From Bacteroidales bacterium (GTDB lineage: Bacteria; Bacteroidota; Bacteroidia; Bacteroidales; JAADJA01): DNA of 35,382 nucleotides. Of this stretch, positions 33,379-35,382 are shown piece by piece. Position numbers and translations under genes: made by a program. Each line of letters starts with the position of its first letter. Positions within the stretch are counted from its first letter, which is position 1. Location: contig JAFGBL010000093.1 of assembly GCA_016933115.1 (NCBI GenBank), positions 1 to 35,382 of the forward strand, read 5' to 3'. The notes below the pieces were generated by a model that was given only the letters and a program-made list of their open reading frames with translations, was not told where the DNA came from and did no database searches.

Positions 33379-34746
33379 CTAATTAGCTTTGGTAAGTTCT
33401 TTTTCGAGTTCTGATTTTTTGTTCAGTAATGTTAATATTGAAGTGAGGTAATCGATCTGGGTTGTCAGGTACTGGTTGTAGGTTTGCGACAGGTTTAAAC
33501 TGGTCGACAGCCCTTCGCGATACTTGATCTCTGTTTTTTGATAAATTTTTTCAGCATTATCAACGGCCAATTGTTTGTTTTTGTAAATCATGAAAGCGTT
33601 GTTAAATTCAGATTTCACCGTTTTCACCTTCAATGATAACCCTTGTTTGAGTTGCTCATCCTGAACCTTGATTTTTTCAAGCTCCAGTTGCGCCTGTTGT
33701 ACCTTGAACCTCCTGTTGCCACTGCTAAAAATGGGAACATCAAGCTGTAACCCGACCATTTGGTTGGTAAACCATTTTTTATCGGAAGCTGTGAAATCGA
33801 ATTTTTCACGCTGAGCATCCTGCTGAAATGAATAAAAACCACTCAGTGTCGGATAATATTCCGATCGGTTCAACTTCAATTGCAACATGGCCATCCGTTC
33901 CTGGCCCTGCAATAATCTGTAATCGATGTGATTGCTGTAATCAAATGATGAATTTAAAAGGAATTCCCGGTTCACATCATCAAGCAGTTCATCCAGGTTG
34001 TCGGTCACTTCAATTTCCATTTCAAAAGGAATACCCATTTGGTATTTGAGCATGTTGTAAGCAATTTCAAGCTGGTTATCGATATTTACAATCGTAGTTT
34101 CCATGTCGGAAATCAGCAGTTTGATCTGATCGACATCGGTATCCTCAAGAAAACCGCTTTTATAATATTCTTCGGTTTCGTATAGCATTTTGCTAAGGCT
34201 GACCAACGTGCTGTCGAACAATTCTTTATTTTGTTTTAAGATGATGACCGGGTAATAGGCTTTGGCTATTTCCTCTTTAATATCGATTTCACTTTTTTCA
34301 AGGTTCGATTCAACAAGTCCCACATATGCCTGCGATGCCATCAATCCGACAATGTACTGCCCGCTGAATATCAACTGGTTCAAACTTGCATTCCAGGAGG
34401 CATTGTGGGGTAACCCGAATTTAAATTCCAGGTTTCCGCCTCCTCCGGTTGAGTCGCCAAACATGGGGAAATCTCCAGCCGGGATGATGGTTGTGGGTAG
34501 TTCAATATAATAGTTATAATTGGCGCCGGCACTGATTTGGGGCAATCCGATTGCAAGGTTTTCCTTTACCTTTTTTTCTGCTATTTCCACATCGGTAATA
34601 GCATTCCGGATGTTGTAATTATTTTCCAGGGCAAATGCCTGCGCTTCTTCCAATGTAAATTTCCTGGTTTCTTGTGCAATGCCCTCTGCGAAAAATACTG
34701 AAATCCAAAAAATTCCTATCCAAATAGCAATACTTTTTTTCTTCAT
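33379..34746 (-). CDS. TolC-family outer-membrane channel
   Basis: 455 residues from ATG 34746, which gives a clean signal peptide (MKKKSIAIWIGIFWISVFFA, cleaved near IAQ). A longer frame starting at 34839 runs into the TetR gene and is rejected. Two outer-membrane efflux repeats follow: FTLEEAQAFALENNYNIRNAITDVEIAEKKVKE opens the first, and LLQGQERMAMLQLKLNRSEYYPTLSGF the second. Long amphipathic helices dominate, as expected for the trimeric channel. It starts 1 bp after the TetR stop and precedes the FKBP gene, giving a full tripartite pump in one operon. Confidence 0.92.
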   Translation of the reverse strand: MKKKSIAIWIGIFWISVFFAEGIAQETRKFTLEEAQAFALENNYNIRNAITDVEIAEKKVKENLAIGLPQISAGANYNYYIELPTTIIPAGDFPMFGDSTGGGGNLEFKFGLPHNASWNASLNQLIFSGQYIVGLMASQAYVGLVESNLEKSEIDIKEEIAKAYYPVIILKQNKELFDSTLVSLSKMLYETEEYYKSGFLEDTDVDQIKLLISDMETTIVNIDNQLEIAYNMLKYQMGIPFEMEIEVTDNLDELLDDVNREFLLNSSFDYSNHIDYRLLQGQERMAMLQLKLNRSEYYPTLSGFYSFQQDAQREKFDFTASDKKWFTNQMVGLQLDVPIFSSGNRRFKVQQAQLELEKIKVQDEQLKQGLSLKVKTVKSEFNNAFMIYKNKQLAVDNAEKIYQKTEIKYREGLSTSLNLSQTYNQYLTTQIDYLTSILTLLNKKSELEKELTKAN

Positions 34747-34747
34747 A

Positions 34748-35382
34748 TTAAGTATGAATATTGAAGTTAAGTTTTTCCTTTTGTTTTTCAAAATATTTAA
34801 TTCCATTCTCGTTTGAAATGCCGCGGATATGGTTTTCAAACATTACCTCGAATACCTTTTCATATGAAAAATCTTCCAGTTGATCTCGTTCGAAGTTGTG
34901 GAAGTCTTCAATTTTTTGAAAATATAAATGAGCAATAATATCTTTATTCAAATCCTGACGGTACAGTCCTTCATTTATTCCTTTTTCCAGGTTGGTTTTT
35001 ATAGCACTGATAATAAGTATTTTTTTTGCAGACAGGTAATCCTCAAAAACCTGTGGATAAAATTTTCTGAGTTCAAATGTAATCATTGGATTGATCCGGA
35101 TGTGACGGATGCTTGATACTTTGCTCATTTCGAGCAGAACATCAATGGCATTCATCTCCAGCTTTTCCAGTTCGGAAATTCTTTGCTGGATTCTATCTTT
35201 AACGTATTCTGTAATTTTTTTGAGGAGATCCGCCTTGTTATCGACGAACCTGTACATGGTTTTTTTCGAAATGCCCATTTTGCGGCAAATATCGTCCATT
35301 GAAATATTGCGTATTCCGTTCTCGATGAAGATTTTATAAGCCCCTTCAATAACAGACTGGTATTTGTCAGTATCAATTTCCA
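34748..35382 (-). CDS. TetR-family repressor (5' end outside window)
   Basis: The frame is open to the right edge. The first in-window ATG (35299) lies inside the helix-turn-helix, so the true start is beyond 35382. The visible part begins in the first helix (YQSVIEGAYKIFIENG), continues with the helix-turn-helix (ISMDDICRKMGISKKTMYRFVDNKADLL) and then an all-helical ligand domain. As first gene of the efflux operon it is the likely local repressor, released by a pump substrate. Its operator would lie outside the window. Confidence 0.9.
   Translation of the reverse strand, partial: EIDTDKYQSVIEGAYKIFIENGIRNISMDDICRKMGISKKTMYRFVDNKADLLKKITEYVKDRIQQRISELEKLEMNAIDVLLEMSKVSSIRHIRINPMITFELRKFYPQVFEDYLSAKKILIISAIKTNLEKGINEGLYRQDLNKDIIAHLYFQKIEDFHNFERDQLEDFSYEKVFEVMFENHIRGISNENGIKYFEKQKEKLNFNIHT

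Noticed and set aside
1-35382. tRNA, rRNA, insertion sequences, phage or defence genes
   Set aside because: No cloverleaf, rRNA-like stretch, transposase, integrase or known defence domain was found in reading both strands.

Overview
The window looks like chromosomal DNA of a Bacteroidota bacterium, probably Bacteroidales/Marinilabiliales-like. The grounds are two TonB-dependent receptors with an N-terminal carboxypeptidase-regulatory domain, a protein with a type IX secretion (T9SS) C-terminal tail, a complete Bat aerotolerance operon, lipoproteins with an Asp/Asn-rich spacer after the lipid Cys, and TAnnTTTG -7 promoter elements. I see no rRNA, tRNA, CRISPR array, insertion sequence, prophage or plasmid gene.

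Layout. (1) 1-2685: the 3' part of a large Fe-S/molybdopterin oxidoreductase fusion, a palindromic intergenic repeat, and a small diiron rubrerythrin/ferritin-like protein. (2) 2810-16961: a region I read as a phosphate-scavenging (Pho) locus. It holds an alkaline-phosphatase-superfamily lipoprotein, a TonB receptor plus beta-propeller phytase operon, a T9SS-exported protein built from two tandem 220-residue units, an operon of beta-helix lipoprotein, TonB receptor and MORN-repeat protein, and divergent PhoB/PhoR-like regulators. (3) 16980-25535: the Bat operon on the minus strand, in transcription order moxR, DUF58, a BatD-related membrane protein, batA, batB, batC, batD, batE. (4) 25742-27890: a DUF1697 protein and a secreted C69 dipeptidase, separated by repeat-rich spacers. 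(5) 28019-35382: a minus-strand efflux operon, tetR (cut by the window edge), tolC-like, FKBP lipoprotein, HlyD-like adaptor lipoprotein and RND pump.

How it fits together. In the proposed Pho locus the exported or surface enzymes would release phosphate from phytate and other esters, the two TonB receptors would import the esters or products, and the two-component pair beside them would switch the set on. Three promoters in this locus (alkaline phosphatase, tandem-repeat T9SS protein, PhoB/PhoR) share an unusual arrangement: three TTAA/TTAG pentamers exactly 11 bp apart, then a 20-21 bp gap, then a TAnnTTTG-like -7 element. This is a candidate Bacteroidota Pho box and is my main novel observation. 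It was found by eye in AT-rich DNA and needs a genome-wide test.

Other points of interest are the alkaline phosphatase homologue, which keeps the nucleophilic Ser but lacks most canonical Zn ligands; the oxidoreductase, which lacks the Cys/Sec expected in formate dehydrogenases; and a histidine kinase with almost no extracytoplasmic sensor.
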